A DNA stretch of 60,562 nucleotides from a virus: IMG/VR virus record IMGVR_UViG_3300046167_000012, positions 1 to 60,562 of that record, one strand, 5' to 3'. Each line of letters starts with the position of its first letter. The stretch's first letter is position 1. Made by a program: the position numbers and the translations under genes. The notes under the pieces were generated by a model that worked only from the letters and a program-made list of their open reading frames with translations, had not been told where the DNA came from and did no database searches. Shown in pieces: positions 7,984 through 18,000 of the stretch.

Positions 7984-8231
7984 ACTACTATCCTTAGTTC
8001 TCCAGTTGCGGTCTTATATACATCATTAACCGCAAGACCACCAGACACGGCGGCCGCATTGTTTGCGTAGACGGAAAGTCCAGTTAAATTTAAAGTATCA
8101 GCTCTAACAGGGCCGGGGTTTTGCTGTTGTTGAGCATATAAAGCAAACGCTCTTGTAACCTGTGATATGTACTCTTGGCTATACTCGGGGGGAGCGGCGG
8201 CGAAGAACGGGATTGGTGTTTGTTGAGCCAT
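7980..8231 (-). CDS. Small virion-associated protein
   Basis: 83 residues from ATG 8231, which overlaps the stop of the tail gene as TAATG. An in-frame start at 8282 would add 17 residues read out of the end of that gene and is less likely. The sequence has a Pro/Ala-rich start (PIPFFAAAPPEYSQEYI), a Gln-rich stretch (YAQQQQNPG) and a beta-like C-terminus. Coupling to the tail gene suggests a small tail or assembly component. No family recognised. Confidence 0.6.
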   Translation of the reverse strand: MAQQTPIPFFAAAPPEYSQEYISQVTRAFALYAQQQQNPGPVRADTLNLTGLSVYANNAAAVSGGLAVNDVYKTATGELRIVV

Positions 8232-10088
8232 TAACGCCTCCCATCTGTGCGCATATCTGCACGAGGTGTACCAAGCCTCCATTGTGTCCCGACCGTATTT
8301 GACGAAACTTTTAAAGCCATAGACCTACCTCGCAATCGGAAAAACAACTGCTCCGTAAATTGCTCGACAGGTGCTTCAGACGTACGCACTGCATTACCGG
8401 AATCTGTCTGATCAAAGTTAGCCCCGGGAAAATCCCTAGCACTCACTGTAAAAGTGGCTAGCGGAGTAGCGGTAGAATTACGAAATGTTAAGTCCGGTAA
8501 AACTCTTGACACAAACATAAACTTATCTCCGTCGCCCATATCTATAGCGCTGGATTCTATGTAGCTACTTATAGGGCTGGGAGGGTTAGTGCTACCATCG
8601 TCGAGCCCATCTTCATGGAAATATAAGTACCCATCGGTAGAAGCAGCTATAGGTAGATTGGAAAGAGCATTATCATACCATGCGGTGCGGGTAAGGTTTC
8701 CATAATACCAGCTGTTTTCGGCGTAGTTAAAAACTACATAACTATCATTTGTTTCGCTCTCGGTTGACGGGTAGAACCACCACACTTCGTTAAATTTACT
8801 GTTTAACCCTGAAGTTATTTTAGAACGTTGTGAAAGGTTCATACTGTCAAAAATATATTCTTCTATAGGACATGGGATAAGCTTTACGTTACCATCGTAC
8901 ACATAAAAGACTTCGTCGCCCATCCAGTAAACTGCGTCCCCAAAAGCAACGGCAGCGTTCTGTCCTGCGATAGAAGTATTTGTAGATACTTCAGATAAAC
9001 CAAAGGTAAACGGTGCCCCGATAAACTGCATTGAAGACACGGAGCGGTCTGTAAACACTATAACTTGTTGTTTGGTTTGTACCGCGGCAATGATTTCAGA
9101 ACCCGTACCTATACGTAGCTCTCCAGCAGTGTTAGTTGACGTTGCCGCCCAATCAGTAAAACTCTCTTGGTCAGAAAAACGTATAGTTAAAGGGTCAAGG
9201 TTTCCGGGATCACCTTGTGGATCACAGCCAAAAGCAAGAACGTGCCTGTCTCTTTCAGAAACAAGAACAAGATTAGCTGCTTGCGGCTGGTTGTTCCCGC
9301 TTAGTGTAGTAATATTCACCGCACGAGCAGAAGTACCCGCAGAAGCGTCCCAATAGTAGATGCCACCGCCACGTACATTAGCGATAAGGTCTTCCCCAAA
9401 ATTATCCATAGACCATAAACGAAGTTGAGCACCCGCTATAGATACGTCCGCCGCAGAACTCCAACTTCCACGACTCCAAGTACCCGCGCCCCACCCACTA
9501 CCACTAGCAGCAGAGTCTAAACCCGAATTTATTTGATACGTACCTACTACAGAACCGCCGCCATTTCCTGTATCTGATGAATTAGCTGTAACTGTAGCAC
9601 TAATGGTATACGAGTTGGCGTTGACTACGGAAGTAACCTGATACTCTTTGTTTAGTACTGCGGCGGTGATAGCACCACCAAGACTTACCGCCCCTGAAAA
9701 CGTGACAAAATCGTTTAAGAACACGCCATTATTTGTGTCTGATACAGTAATTGTAGAAGAACCATTAGTAGCCGCAAAGGTAACGTCCCCTGCGGAAGTT
9801 GTTGCACGTATAGGTGTAATGTCTATTGGATCGTTACCATCCAGTACATAAAGTTTTAAGTTAGTACCCGCGCTAATAAAAGTTTGCACCAGTAAGAGAT
9901 ATCCAACTATGAAGACCCCTACATGTGCCAAGAAAAGTACTGCTGGTGTATCGAGTCCAACCGCCGATAGTTTCAGGAAACCCTAAACGAAAACGGATTT
10001 TATCCCCATCTCGCCAACCACCTTCGTTAGTATAGTCAGTTGTATCCCGTACAATCCCGGGACGAAACTGAAGTTTTTGTAGTGGCAT
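8231..10088 (-). CDS. Tail stabilisation/nozzle-type protein, interrupted by a one-base frameshift
   Basis: The reading frame begins at ATG 10088 (MPLQKLQFRPGIVRDTTDYT) and stops after 71 codons at 9873. The sense continues in another frame from about 9880 to 8231 (SAGTNLKLYVLDGNDPIDIT and so on). Skipping one base in the AAAA run at 9878-9881 (TTTT in the coding strand) joins them into about 618 residues, reading NFISAGTNLK across the junction. That matches the order expected of this large structural family in marine podoviruses, which I liken to P22 gp10/T7 gp12. The TTG at 9931 is therefore not a real start. Whether the shift is a sequencing error, a mutation or programmed cannot be told here. 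Confidence 0.75.
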
Positions 10089-10119
10089 ATTAAACCTCCA
10101 ACGGAATAATTACGAGCAT

Positions 10120-11046
10120 TTATAGAGACTCAAATGCAGTGACATCACCTTTTGCAGCTATGTTACCAGAGCTATCTATACGGAAAACGTTTGTGCCGTT
10201 ATAGGCAAAAGTTAAGTTTGTGCCTGCTGCTGTTACCGTCCAGCTTTGCGTTCCGCCTGTTATTGTAATAGCAGAGCCAAGCGTAGGTGTTGTGAGCGTA
10301 GGGCTTGAAGAAGGTGCTTTAGCATTAAGTTGTGTTTGTATGTTTGAGGTAACTCCATCAACAAAGTTTAACTCTTGCGTTGTTGCCGTAACTCCATCCA
10401 TTAAGTTAAGTTCAGCAGTTGTAGCTGTTAAGTCATCAAGAATATCAAACTCAGCAGTTGTAACGCCTGTAGCTCGTAAATCTTTAGCGTAGTTTAAGTC
10501 GTTAACATCACCAGTAAACCCATCGAGTTTATTAATCTCGGCGGTAGTAGATGTTACTCCGTCCATTATGTTTAACTCTGCGACGGTTGCAGTGACTGTA
10601 GTGCCTCCTATAACTAACGCTCCAAGGTCCAAAGAACCTGTAATATCTACAACAGCCGCACCAGAACCTGCACCGTCACAATATATAATCTTAGTTGCAC
10701 CCGTCGCCACACTGACGTTTGCCCCAGAACCTTGAGTAAATGTAGCTGTTTGACCGCTATTGTTCTTAACAATATATACATGCTGTCCGTTGTTTGGAGC
10801 CACAGTTACCGTGTTAGTGCCAGAAGGAGAACCCCCTAGTACGAGAACTTTATAATGCCCGTCAGAAGGTGCGCCATCACTGGTAGTCAAAGTATGTGTC
10901 GTGCCAGATAGAGTAATCGCGCCTACACCATTAATCAGGCGGTCTATTATATTCATGTTGTCGTTGACAGTATTGCCCCATGTAGAGGCTTGTTCTCCGT
11001 TGGCTGGAAGCTCTATACCACCATTATCTGTATATGTACTAGGCAT
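10120..11046 (-). CDS. Tail fibre-like protein with TAELN repeats
   Basis: 308 residues. The N-terminus (STYTDNGGIELPANGEQAST then WGNTVNDNMNIIDRLI) is a module common in marine phage tail fibres. The middle carries degenerate repeats of the type TVAELNIMDGVTSTTAEINKLDG, ATTAELNLMDGVTATTQELNFVDGV, about residues 155-235. It ends with FRIDSSGNIAAKGDVTAFESL. In related fibres that sequence leads straight into an S74 self-cleaving chaperone domain, which is absent here. It is probably a trimeric tail fibre or appendage subunit. Confidence 0.75.
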   Translation of the reverse strand: MPSTYTDNGGIELPANGEQASTWGNTVNDNMNIIDRLINGVGAITLSGTTHTLTTSDGAPSDGHYKVLVLGGSPSGTNTVTVAPNNGQHVYIVKNNSGQTATFTQGSGANVSVATGATKIIYCDGAGSGAAVVDITGSLDLGALVIGGTTVTATVAELNIMDGVTSTTAEINKLDGFTGDVNDLNYAKDLRATGVTTAEFDILDDLTATTAELNLMDGVTATTQELNFVDGVTSNIQTQLNAKAPSSSPTLTTPTLGSAITITGGTQSWTVTAAGTNLTFAYNGTNVFRIDSSGNIAAKGDVTAFESL

Positions 11047-11055
11047 TGTTCATCC

Positions 11056-11688
11056 TCATGCTGCTATTCTTGTCCATACTGTACCGGGATTAGGTTTAAC
11101 TCTGCCCCATACAAGTGCTTGTCCGACACTACCTTCGGCCGATACCCCAATCAGAGTTACCAATCCTGTGCCTGTCATTGTTATAGAGCCTACACTACCT
11201 GTAGCTAAAACTCCAGTCACATCCGCACCTGCACCTGCTTGGCCTTGCGCCGTGCCTACAGACATAGCCCCGGATACACCTGTTACGGAGAACGTAGCGT
11301 TAGAAGTAGTAGAAACACTCGGAGTATTTGTAGTACCCGCAAGGCCCGAAAGGGCGATATCTGAACCACCTGTAGCAGTAACACTACCCGACGACCCAGT
11401 AGAACCTACACCGCTAACAGAAGTAGTAACATCAGTAGATGCGATTACGGGGTTAACACTGCCGCGTAATGGGTCAGTAGATAACGTAACTGTTGTCCCT
11501 GCATCTACCGATACATCGTTAACTACCCCAGAGCCTTGTACAGAGCCAAGAGTCAGACCTATCTGATCCCCAGTAACTGATGCAGTGCCTATAGCCCCGT
11601 TACCAACAACACCTGTAGCAACGAAAAGCTGCTCTCCACTACCTACGTCCGAGAAAGCTGCTGCTGAATATGGGGAGAAACCTAACAT
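11056..11688 (-). CDS. Repetitive beta-structured virion protein
   Basis: 210 residues, almost all Gly/Ser/Thr/Val. It consists of approximate 20-25 residue repeats alternating VTGV-type and ATGSVGSITMTG-type strands and ends in VWGRVKPNPGTVWTRIAA. I recognise this C-terminal style (VWG...PNPGT.W) from structural proteins of marine cyanophages and pelagiphages. It lies between the sugar-modification-like insert and the TAELN-repeat fibre, so a tail or host-contact role is likely. Confidence 0.65.
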   Translation of the reverse strand: MLGFSPYSAAAFSDVGSGEQLFVATGVVGNGAIGTASVTGDQIGLTLGSVQGSGVVNDVSVDAGTTVTLSTDPLRGSVNPVIASTDVTTSVSGVGSTGSSGSVTATGGSDIALSGLAGTTNTPSVSTTSNATFSVTGVSGAMSVGTAQGQAGAGADVTGVLATGSVGSITMTGTGLVTLIGVSAEGSVGQALVWGRVKPNPGTVWTRIAA

Positions 11689-11760
11689 GCTACATAAGCC
11701 CTTTCATACGGATTAATCTTAGCGGCTATTATACATTCGTAGGCTGTAAAACCAAGCATT

Positions 11761-12285
11761 TTATATTACCACCCTTTTTATCATATCCTCGTAAGTTATT
11801 TTTTGAAAATTAGTAAGTCTTGTAAGGCACTCAGGGCTTCTATCTTCAAAAGGATCAACATGATAAAAGTTAATCTTTGGGTATTTCTTTACAATCCATT
11901 CAAATTGTTTTTGCCAATCATTACTGATACTATCAGGTGCTACCCAGTTCTCAGGTGTATAGTATAGTTCACCAGAATATAAATTATTAACTTTCCCGTT
12001 GACACCATAGAAATCCATACCAACTAAGAATATATTATCTGATTTAACTTTTTTAGCCGCTAGGTATGCGCCTGTTGCCCCCGATGAGTACTTCACTGTA
12101 GACTTATGGTGGTTTTTAATATTAGGGTATTCCTCAGATATATGTTTAGTAATATCTTCATCGGAAGTTATTAGTATGTCAGGTTCAAATTCATCTCTGA
12201 AAAACCAATTACATGCTATTATGTAAGCATTAGGTATAGCCTTCAAGTCTCTACCTTTTCGGGATTTACCGTTACCGACTACCAC
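11761..12285 (-). CDS. Glycosyltransferase-like protein (CST/DUF115-type fold suspected)
   Basis: About 174 residues from a GTG at 12285, chosen because the conserved VVVGNGKSRKGRDL motif follows at once. A longer version would start at a TTG inside the previous gene. VGNGxSRKG, YIIACNWFFRDEFEPDILIT, a Gly-Ala-Thr-Gly helix start and IFLVGMDFYG are in the order seen in CST-I/MptE-like Rossmann proteins that act on nucleotide sugars or pterins. The exact reaction is uncertain. DNA here is visibly richer in A/T than the flanking tail genes, suggesting recent acquisition. Confidence 0.5.
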   Translation of the reverse strand: MVVGNGKSRKGRDLKAIPNAYIIACNWFFRDEFEPDILITSDEDITKHISEEYPNIKNHHKSTVKYSSGATGAYLAAKKVKSDNIFLVGMDFYGVNGKVNNLYSGELYYTPENWVAPDSISNDWQKQFEWIVKKYPKINFYHVDPFEDRSPECLTRLTNFQKITYEDMIKRVVI

Positions 12286-12763
12286 TGAGTTCAACAAGCG
12301 TTTCCTCCCACTCTGCGATAACTTCTTCAGAGAAACCTTCTGTTTCAAACCACTTCCTATCTAACAACCTATACTTTGGTTGAGGGTCAACGCATAGCAC
12401 TGTGGGGATATTTTGCTCGTAGTATAGGGAACACGCTATTCTATGTGCACCGCCGTTAATTGTTTTTACATAATCAGAGTATATAGGGTATTCTTTATTG
12501 TAACCTTGTGTTTCAAAGTTATTAATTAAACGGTCAAAACTATCTATGTAATCTTGTATATTATTCTTTGGGGTTTGCTTAGGTATATACTTATCAATAG
12601 GTTCTACTGCGTCTGTTTGCTGGTATATACACTTTTTGTACAGTTCTTTATAACGTGGGTAGTTTATATTAGTATGCTTAGATTTTACATATAGATATTT
12701 ACATATGATGTCTAACCTATCATCGGCTAAAAAATATGTAGGGGCTACTTCAACGGTTTTCAT
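12272..12763 (-). CDS. ParB-like/sugar-cluster-type protein of unknown function
   Basis: 163 residues. The only strong motif is INGGAHRIACSLYYEQNIPT near residue 110, resembling the DGxHR box of ParB/sulfiredoxin-fold proteins. Such proteins occur among capsular or sugar-modification genes. The N-terminal half is Lys/Tyr/Ile-rich. The start overlaps the preceding adhesin stop (TAATG), and the C-terminus overlaps the glycosyltransferase-like gene. The two share low G+C and probably entered together. Function unknown. Confidence 0.45.
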   Translation of the reverse strand: MKTVEVAPTYFLADDRLDIICKYLYVKSKHTNINYPRYKELYKKCIYQQTDAVEPIDKYIPKQTPKNNIQDYIDSFDRLINNFETQGYNKEYPIYSDYVKTINGGAHRIACSLYYEQNIPTVLCVDPQPKYRLLDRKWFETEGFSEEVIAEWEETLVELSGSR

Positions 12764-13701
12764 TACACACTTCCGTATACTGTACCGTTATTTGTGTAAG
12801 TATATGAGTAGCCTGTATTGATAGCGTCACCACCGACACCGCCACCATTCTCACCAGTGCGACCCCAACCGCCACCACCATTAGTATTAGCTCCATCTGT
12901 GTTCTGTGTTGCGCTTAGAACAGAACCACCTTGAGCAGGGTTATTAGGTACATTTCCAGATACAGTAACTGTTCCACAACCACCACCATAGAAAGAACCG
13001 CAAGACTGACCACTACATGAAGAATAGGTTGTAGAAGGTATAACACCTCCACCACCTTGATCACCACCTGTACCACCCTGTACTGTTACGGCACAAGTAA
13101 AACCACTTGCAGAACCGTTTGTTCTATTAAGACCGCCATAAGATAAATAACCTGTTGTACTACCATTATTTGAAGCTGTGTTATATGCACTTTGGCCAGC
13201 GCCACCGCCACCACCAGCACCGCCGCCTCCACCGCCACCCCCTGCAATAAATGCACCGGTGTTATTAGTCACTATAGTGCTAAGTGCGTTTATCTTAATA
13301 GCGTGTCCGCCCGCACCGCTAGCGCTGCCTCCATAACCAAAAATAGCACCATTGTTTATGACTTCTGACTCAGCTACATCAATCGTTAGTGCCGGTTCAG
13401 TTGTTGTCGTTGACCGAATATATACACCAGAGTTTACAGTCATTATAATAGGTACGGTTCCATCCCAACCCGCGGCTGTTGCTAAAGTACTCAAGTCAGT
13501 ACCGCCAGCTTCCACGCTAGATGTAAGGTTAAAAGCAAAGGCACTTTGTGCCCCATACCACTCAGACATAGACATTCGAGCTCCTGCGACCTTATCAATA
13601 AGCCCTCGAACATCCGCGTCGTTCATAGAAGTTGCACCAGAAATATCAAGTTCTGTCATTATGTTTTGAATAGATATTGTACCGCTTGGCGTTATTGGCA
13701 T
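12763..13701 (-). CDS. Glycine-rich adhesin-like tail protein 2
   Basis: 312 residues. The N-terminal module (SGTISIQNIMTELDISGAT, MNDADVRGLIDKVAG, MSEWYG) is shared with the glycine-rich protein encoded two genes upstream. A beta segment follows, then from about residue 155 long Gly runs, including a Cys cluster (SSCSGQSCGSFYGGGCG). Poly-Gly sandwiches of this type form receptor-binding tips in T-even-like phages (for example the gp38-type adhesin). It probably contacts the host surface; receptor unknown. Confidence 0.7.
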   Translation of the reverse strand: MPITPSGTISIQNIMTELDISGATSMNDADVRGLIDKVAGARMSMSEWYGAQSAFAFNLTSSVEAGGTDLSTLATAAGWDGTVPIIMTVNSGVYIRSTTTTEPALTIDVAESEVINNGAIFGYGGSASGAGGHAIKINALSTIVTNNTGAFIAGGGGGGGGAGGGGGAGQSAYNTASNNGSTTGYLSYGGLNRTNGSASGFTCAVTVQGGTGGDQGGGGVIPSTTYSSCSGQSCGSFYGGGCGTVTVSGNVPNNPAQGGSVLSATQNTDGANTNGGGGWGRTGENGGGVGGDAINTGYSYTYTNNGTVYGSV

Positions 13702-13714
13702 AATTTAAACCCTT

Positions 13715-14083
13715 CTACCCTAATAAATCTACTACCACCCACTGCAGGGTATCCTCATCCCATACATATTGATTTTCAGTATCCGATGGATATTTTACTG
13801 GGGCTTCGTATTTACAAATAGTTTCATTTAAAACCCATGATGGAAAGGCTTTACCTCCAATAAAAGCATCTCTATCTTTATCGTAAGTATCGCCAATACC
13901 AGCGTAGTTTTTTCTAAAATTTGAATTATAAGAAGTTTGCACCCAATCTCCACCCAAAAGATTAGTGCAAAAAGCTTTGCCAACTTCTTCAGACTCGTTC
14001 CCATCGGCGTCGAGTATATCAGAGTTATCTACAACTATAACATCAGTAACAATACCGTCTACAATTTTTGCAAAGTGTGCCAT
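13715..14083 (-). CDS. Tail fibre-associated conserved protein of marine phages
   Basis: 122 residues in a pattern I recognise from many marine phages. It opens MAHFAKIVDGIVTDVIVVDN, then FCTNLLGGDWVQTSY, RKNYAGIGDTYD, DAFIGGKAFPSWVLNETICKYEAP and a C-terminal YVWDEDTLQWV. It is all-beta in appearance, with two Cys. It sits between two glycine-rich adhesin genes, so it may be a tip cap or an assembly chaperone for them. That is inference from position. Confidence 0.7.
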   Translation of the reverse strand: MAHFAKIVDGIVTDVIVVDNSDILDADGNESEEVGKAFCTNLLGGDWVQTSYNSNFRKNYAGIGDTYDKDRDAFIGGKAFPSWVLNETICKYEAPVKYPSDTENQYVWDEDTLQWVVVDLLG

Positions 14084-14094
14084 AGTATTCCTCT

Positions 14095-15051
14095 TTATTG
14101 ATATTTGTATTTAATTACGACAATGCCCGAACCACCAGTTCCTGATGAATTTCCACCACCCCAACTAGCACCTCCGCCGCCGCCAGTGTTTGTCGATCCG
14201 CTTCCAGCAGTATAAAAACTGCTACCGCTACCGCCACCGCCGTAGCCGTAGCCGCCACCAGACCAACCAGTACCACCGCCGCCACCACCTCTTGTTACTG
14301 AAGTACCAGTTATTGAGCTAGATTTACCATTACCGCCGTGACCGCCTAGATTACCGCCTCTTGCGTTGGCATTTTGTCCAGACGCATTTGCTCCGCCGCC
14401 GCCGCCGCCAGCGAGTCTTTGTCCATAACCACCATTATAACCTTGCCCTGATGTTCCAGCTCCACCACTATAAGTCGAACCACCACCACCGGGCATACCG
14501 CCACCACCGCCAGAACCCCCTGATCGTCCATTTTGGTTCTGTGCGCCGCCGCCACCGCCACCTGTTGAGGTAATTCCTACCGCATAACTACTGCCACCAT
14601 TGCCTCCCAAACCCCATTCGCTAGTGCTTCGACTACCGCCGCCGCCTATTGAAACTGAGTATCCAGTTGCGCTGAGTACACCGCTAGTGCCTGTTTGGTA
14701 GCCGCCGCCGCCACCACCACCTAAAGAGCCGCCGCCGCCACCACCAGCAACTATTAAGTATTCCACAGTATTAGAACCAGCCGCATTACCAATAGTAGTA
14801 ACTATAAACGTACCAGAACCTGTGAACACATGGATTTTATAGTCACCACTTGTTGTTACGCTACCACCAGTAGCGGCGATAAATTGAGCATTAGCTTTGC
14901 CGTGGCCTTGAGCCATAGTAATTTGACCTGAAGCATCATCAAATAGAGTTCTTACAGCACTGTCATTCATACTTATTTGGGCTGTACCACTTAGGCCAAG
15001 CTCTACATTAACTTGGTTAAGAGTTATCTGTCCGCTAGATGGTAACGTCAT
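14095..15051 (-). CDS. Glycine-rich adhesin-like tail protein 1
   Basis: 318 residues. Residues 1-50 form the SGQITLNQVNVELGLSG/MNDSAVRTLF/GQITMAQGHGK module. A strand-rich segment (YKIHVFTGSGTFIVTTI) precedes an extended poly-Gly domain from about residue 95 to 305, broken by short Tyr/Ser/Thr segments. The C-terminus GTGGSGIVVIKYKYQ is typical of this class. It directly follows the S74 tail fibre and probably forms part of the receptor-binding tip. It is likely a fast-evolving host-range determinant. Confidence 0.7.
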   Translation of the reverse strand: MTLPSSGQITLNQVNVELGLSGTAQISMNDSAVRTLFDDASGQITMAQGHGKANAQFIAATGGSVTTSGDYKIHVFTGSGTFIVTTIGNAAGSNTVEYLIVAGGGGGGSLGGGGGGGYQTGTSGVLSATGYSVSIGGGGSRSTSEWGLGGNGGSSYAVGITSTGGGGGGAQNQNGRSGGSGGGGGMPGGGGSTYSGGAGTSGQGYNGGYGQRLAGGGGGGANASGQNANARGGNLGGHGGNGKSSSITGTSVTRGGGGGGTGWSGGGYGYGGGGSGSSFYTAGSGSTNTGGGGGASWGGGNSSGTGGSGIVVIKYKYQ

Positions 15052-15054
15052 GTG

Positions 15055-18000
15055 TTATCTCGCTTTTAGCTCTTCGATTTCAGCTTTAAGTTCTTTGATT
15101 GCTTCAATCATTAAGCCATGAAGTTGATCGTATTGCACTGTCTTGTATTCAGTCTTATCATCTTCACCCATCTTGAGGGGCAACGTGCTTTCAGTAATTG
15201 CACTTGGCATTACCTTCTCAACTTCTTGCGCTATAACACCAGCAGACTTTTTGCCATCAGCTAAGTATTCAAATGTGTAGCCATTTAGCTGTGATACTTT
15301 ATCCAAGGCATTGTCTATCTTAACGATGTCTTTCTTTAGACGCTCATCTGATATTGTTGTAGAGTAAGCAATGACGTTGCCATCTGCATGAATATCCCCA
15401 TCAGATTCAATTCTAGCACGAATACCGCCGTTGATTACAAAATCAAGGTATGAGTTGTCGCCCCATCCTAAATAGTCATTACTATCAAGGCCAAAGCTAG
15501 ATGCATGAACACTGCCTGTTACTGTGACACCGCTACTCGTTGTCTCAAGTTTCTTGGAGTTGTTGTGGTATAGCTCTACTGCTCCATTCGGTATAGCTTT
15601 AATCATATTTTCAGATGCTGTTTTAATCTGGATTGGGTGGTCATTTTGAGCCACAATCTGATTATAACCGCCAGCATCATGGTAAATCTGAAGGTCATCA
15701 CTAGTCCCTAAGACAACTCTTTGATTGTCTGTAAACTTTGCATAGCTATTAAAATAAGCATAACCAGCATCAGACATATCAAGGGTGAGGGCTGTGATAC
15801 CCACACCACCATCAACGCCTTCAAACTTTATATCTGCGTCTGAACGAGCAGAGTAGATTTGCACATCAGAACCTGTATTTCGTATTTTGAAAAACTCAGT
15901 TCCTGCATCTTTAAAAAATACACTGCCACCATCAGCATCAAGATTAATGTTTCCTGTAACGTCTAATGTTAAGTCGCCGTTAGGTGCAGATATAAGACCA
16001 TTTACACCAGAGTTACCTATTGATAAATCTCCGTCATTTCCAAATATAGCCACGCCATTATCATTGACGATTAAATTGTTAGTGCCTCCAACAGTAATAT
16101 TACCACCAGATGTTATAGCACCATTAAAAGTAGCCGCACCTGCCGCTGACATATCAAGTGTGAGAGCGACTATGTTACTGCCGCCATCACTACCTCTAAA
16201 TATTATATCTCCATCTGAAATGGATGACTCTATAAAGAAATTGTTTCCGTTTTTGAAGAAAGTTCCGTATCTAGTCCCACCATCTTCTATATGTACTGCA
16301 CCTACATTATCAGCATCAAGGATAATGTCTCCTGATACATCTAGCGTTAGATTGCCGTTTTGTGCCGCAATCTGTCCGTTTGTTCCATCGCTGTATATTT
16401 CTAAATCGTTTCCTACACCTAGACTTAGGACGTTTCCATCACCAAGTTTTACTGCATCATTAAAAGTAGCCGCACCTGCCGCTGACATATCAAGGGTGAG
16501 GGCTGTTATTTCACTACCGCCATCGTTACCTTTAAAAAACATATCTCTGTCTGAACCAATTGCCCTAAACTCTACTCCATTATTTGCAGGTTTAGTGATA
16601 CTTGCAAAATGAAATGCACCTGCTTTTAGCTGTATATCGTCACCATCAGCATCAAGAATTATGTCACCTGCAACGTCTAGTGTTAAGTCGCCAGCGCTAT
16701 TTTCAAGATAACCATTAGAATTATCGTGATAAAAAACAATGTCACCATCAGTACCAAGCCTTATAGCGTGGTTATCAGTAAGCCTTACATCATCAGCAAA
16801 GTACGCTGTGCCGCCTGTTGACATATCAAGGGTGAGCGCTGTGATGGTTGAACCGCCATCATTACCTTGGAATATCATGTCTTTGTCTTGAACTTTACTT
16901 ATTAATGTAAAATTAGAACTAGCGCCGTAAACCATTCCGAAGTTAGTGCCATTATCGTTGAAGCGAATTGTTCCATCGCCATCAGCATCAAGGTTAATTT
17001 CTCCTGCAACGTCTAGTGTGAAGTTGCCAGTAGCATTAGATATGTTCCCTGAAACTTGGACGCCTGTTGATGTTGTAGCTAGTTTTGTAGAGCCGTTGTG
17101 CATTAACTCCACAGCACCATTGGCTATGGCTCTAAGTGAAGTCTCATCTCCCGATGTTTTAAGTCGAATGTCATTGTTTCTTATGTTTAAAACGCCTGTA
17201 TTATTGATAATTTCAGAGTTAGACCCATCATGGTAAATTTGTAGGTCAGACCCAGTACCAAACTTAGCTTTGACGTTATCATTATACAGGACATCGCCTG
17301 TCATAGTGCCACCAGCTAGTGCCAAGGTGGTTGATTCATTAGCTAACGGAACCCACGCACCAGAGTGTGCGAAGTAGGCTTTTCCTGTTGCATGGACATG
17401 AGCAAACATACCGTGATAAGTAGTAGCACTTGGCAAGTCAACTAGGTTTGAATACATGTTAGCGAAGAGCATCTTGTTGCCGTTGCCATCTATATTACCG
17501 GACATAGTGCCGCCAGCTTTTGGTAAAGCATTATTTGCGGTTGTGCCTTGAGCGGCGGTTGCGTAATCGCTAGAGTTGAAAGCCTTAACTTGTGCAAGGT
17601 TAGTAACCTCACTATCCATCAAGGCTCCGGCAGAAGTGACATTAGCCGTATCAGTTACGTCTGCGCCGTCTTCTACATTTAAAGCGGATAAGAGAGAACC
17701 TTTTGCGATAGAACCAGTTAAACCTACAACGGCTTGGACAGCATCTGTCTGATCGTGTTTCGACCAATTACTCGCATAAGTAGAAGTAGACGCATTATCT
17801 GTAGTAGCAACAATGTTGTCTCCCACTGCAAATGATATACCATTAACCGTACCCGCCCCTGAAACGTAATAGAACCAGCCTGTTTGGGCAGAGCCACTAC
17901 CGGGGAAACTACCTGAACCTGCGTTCCAGTCACCTTTATAGACCATACCGTTTTCAAGTGCGGCAATATCAGTCTCCATTTGGTCAAGATTGACCGCTTG

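Noticed and set aside
9873-9931. TTG at 9931 as the start of a 566-residue tail gene
   Set aside because: The first residues (AHVGVFIVGYLLLVQ) are an out-of-frame reading of the true N-terminal part; the frameshift explanation fits both sides.
12286-12348. Upstream TTG start of the glycosyltransferase-like gene
   Set aside because: It would overlap the previous gene by 77 bases and add a Lys-rich leader before the conserved VVVGNG motif; GTG 12285 fits better, though neither has a strong ribosome-binding site.
14346-14573. Open frames opposite and within the glycine-rich genes
   Set aside because: They are His/Arg- or Val/Ala-rich shadows of Gly codon runs with no start signals.
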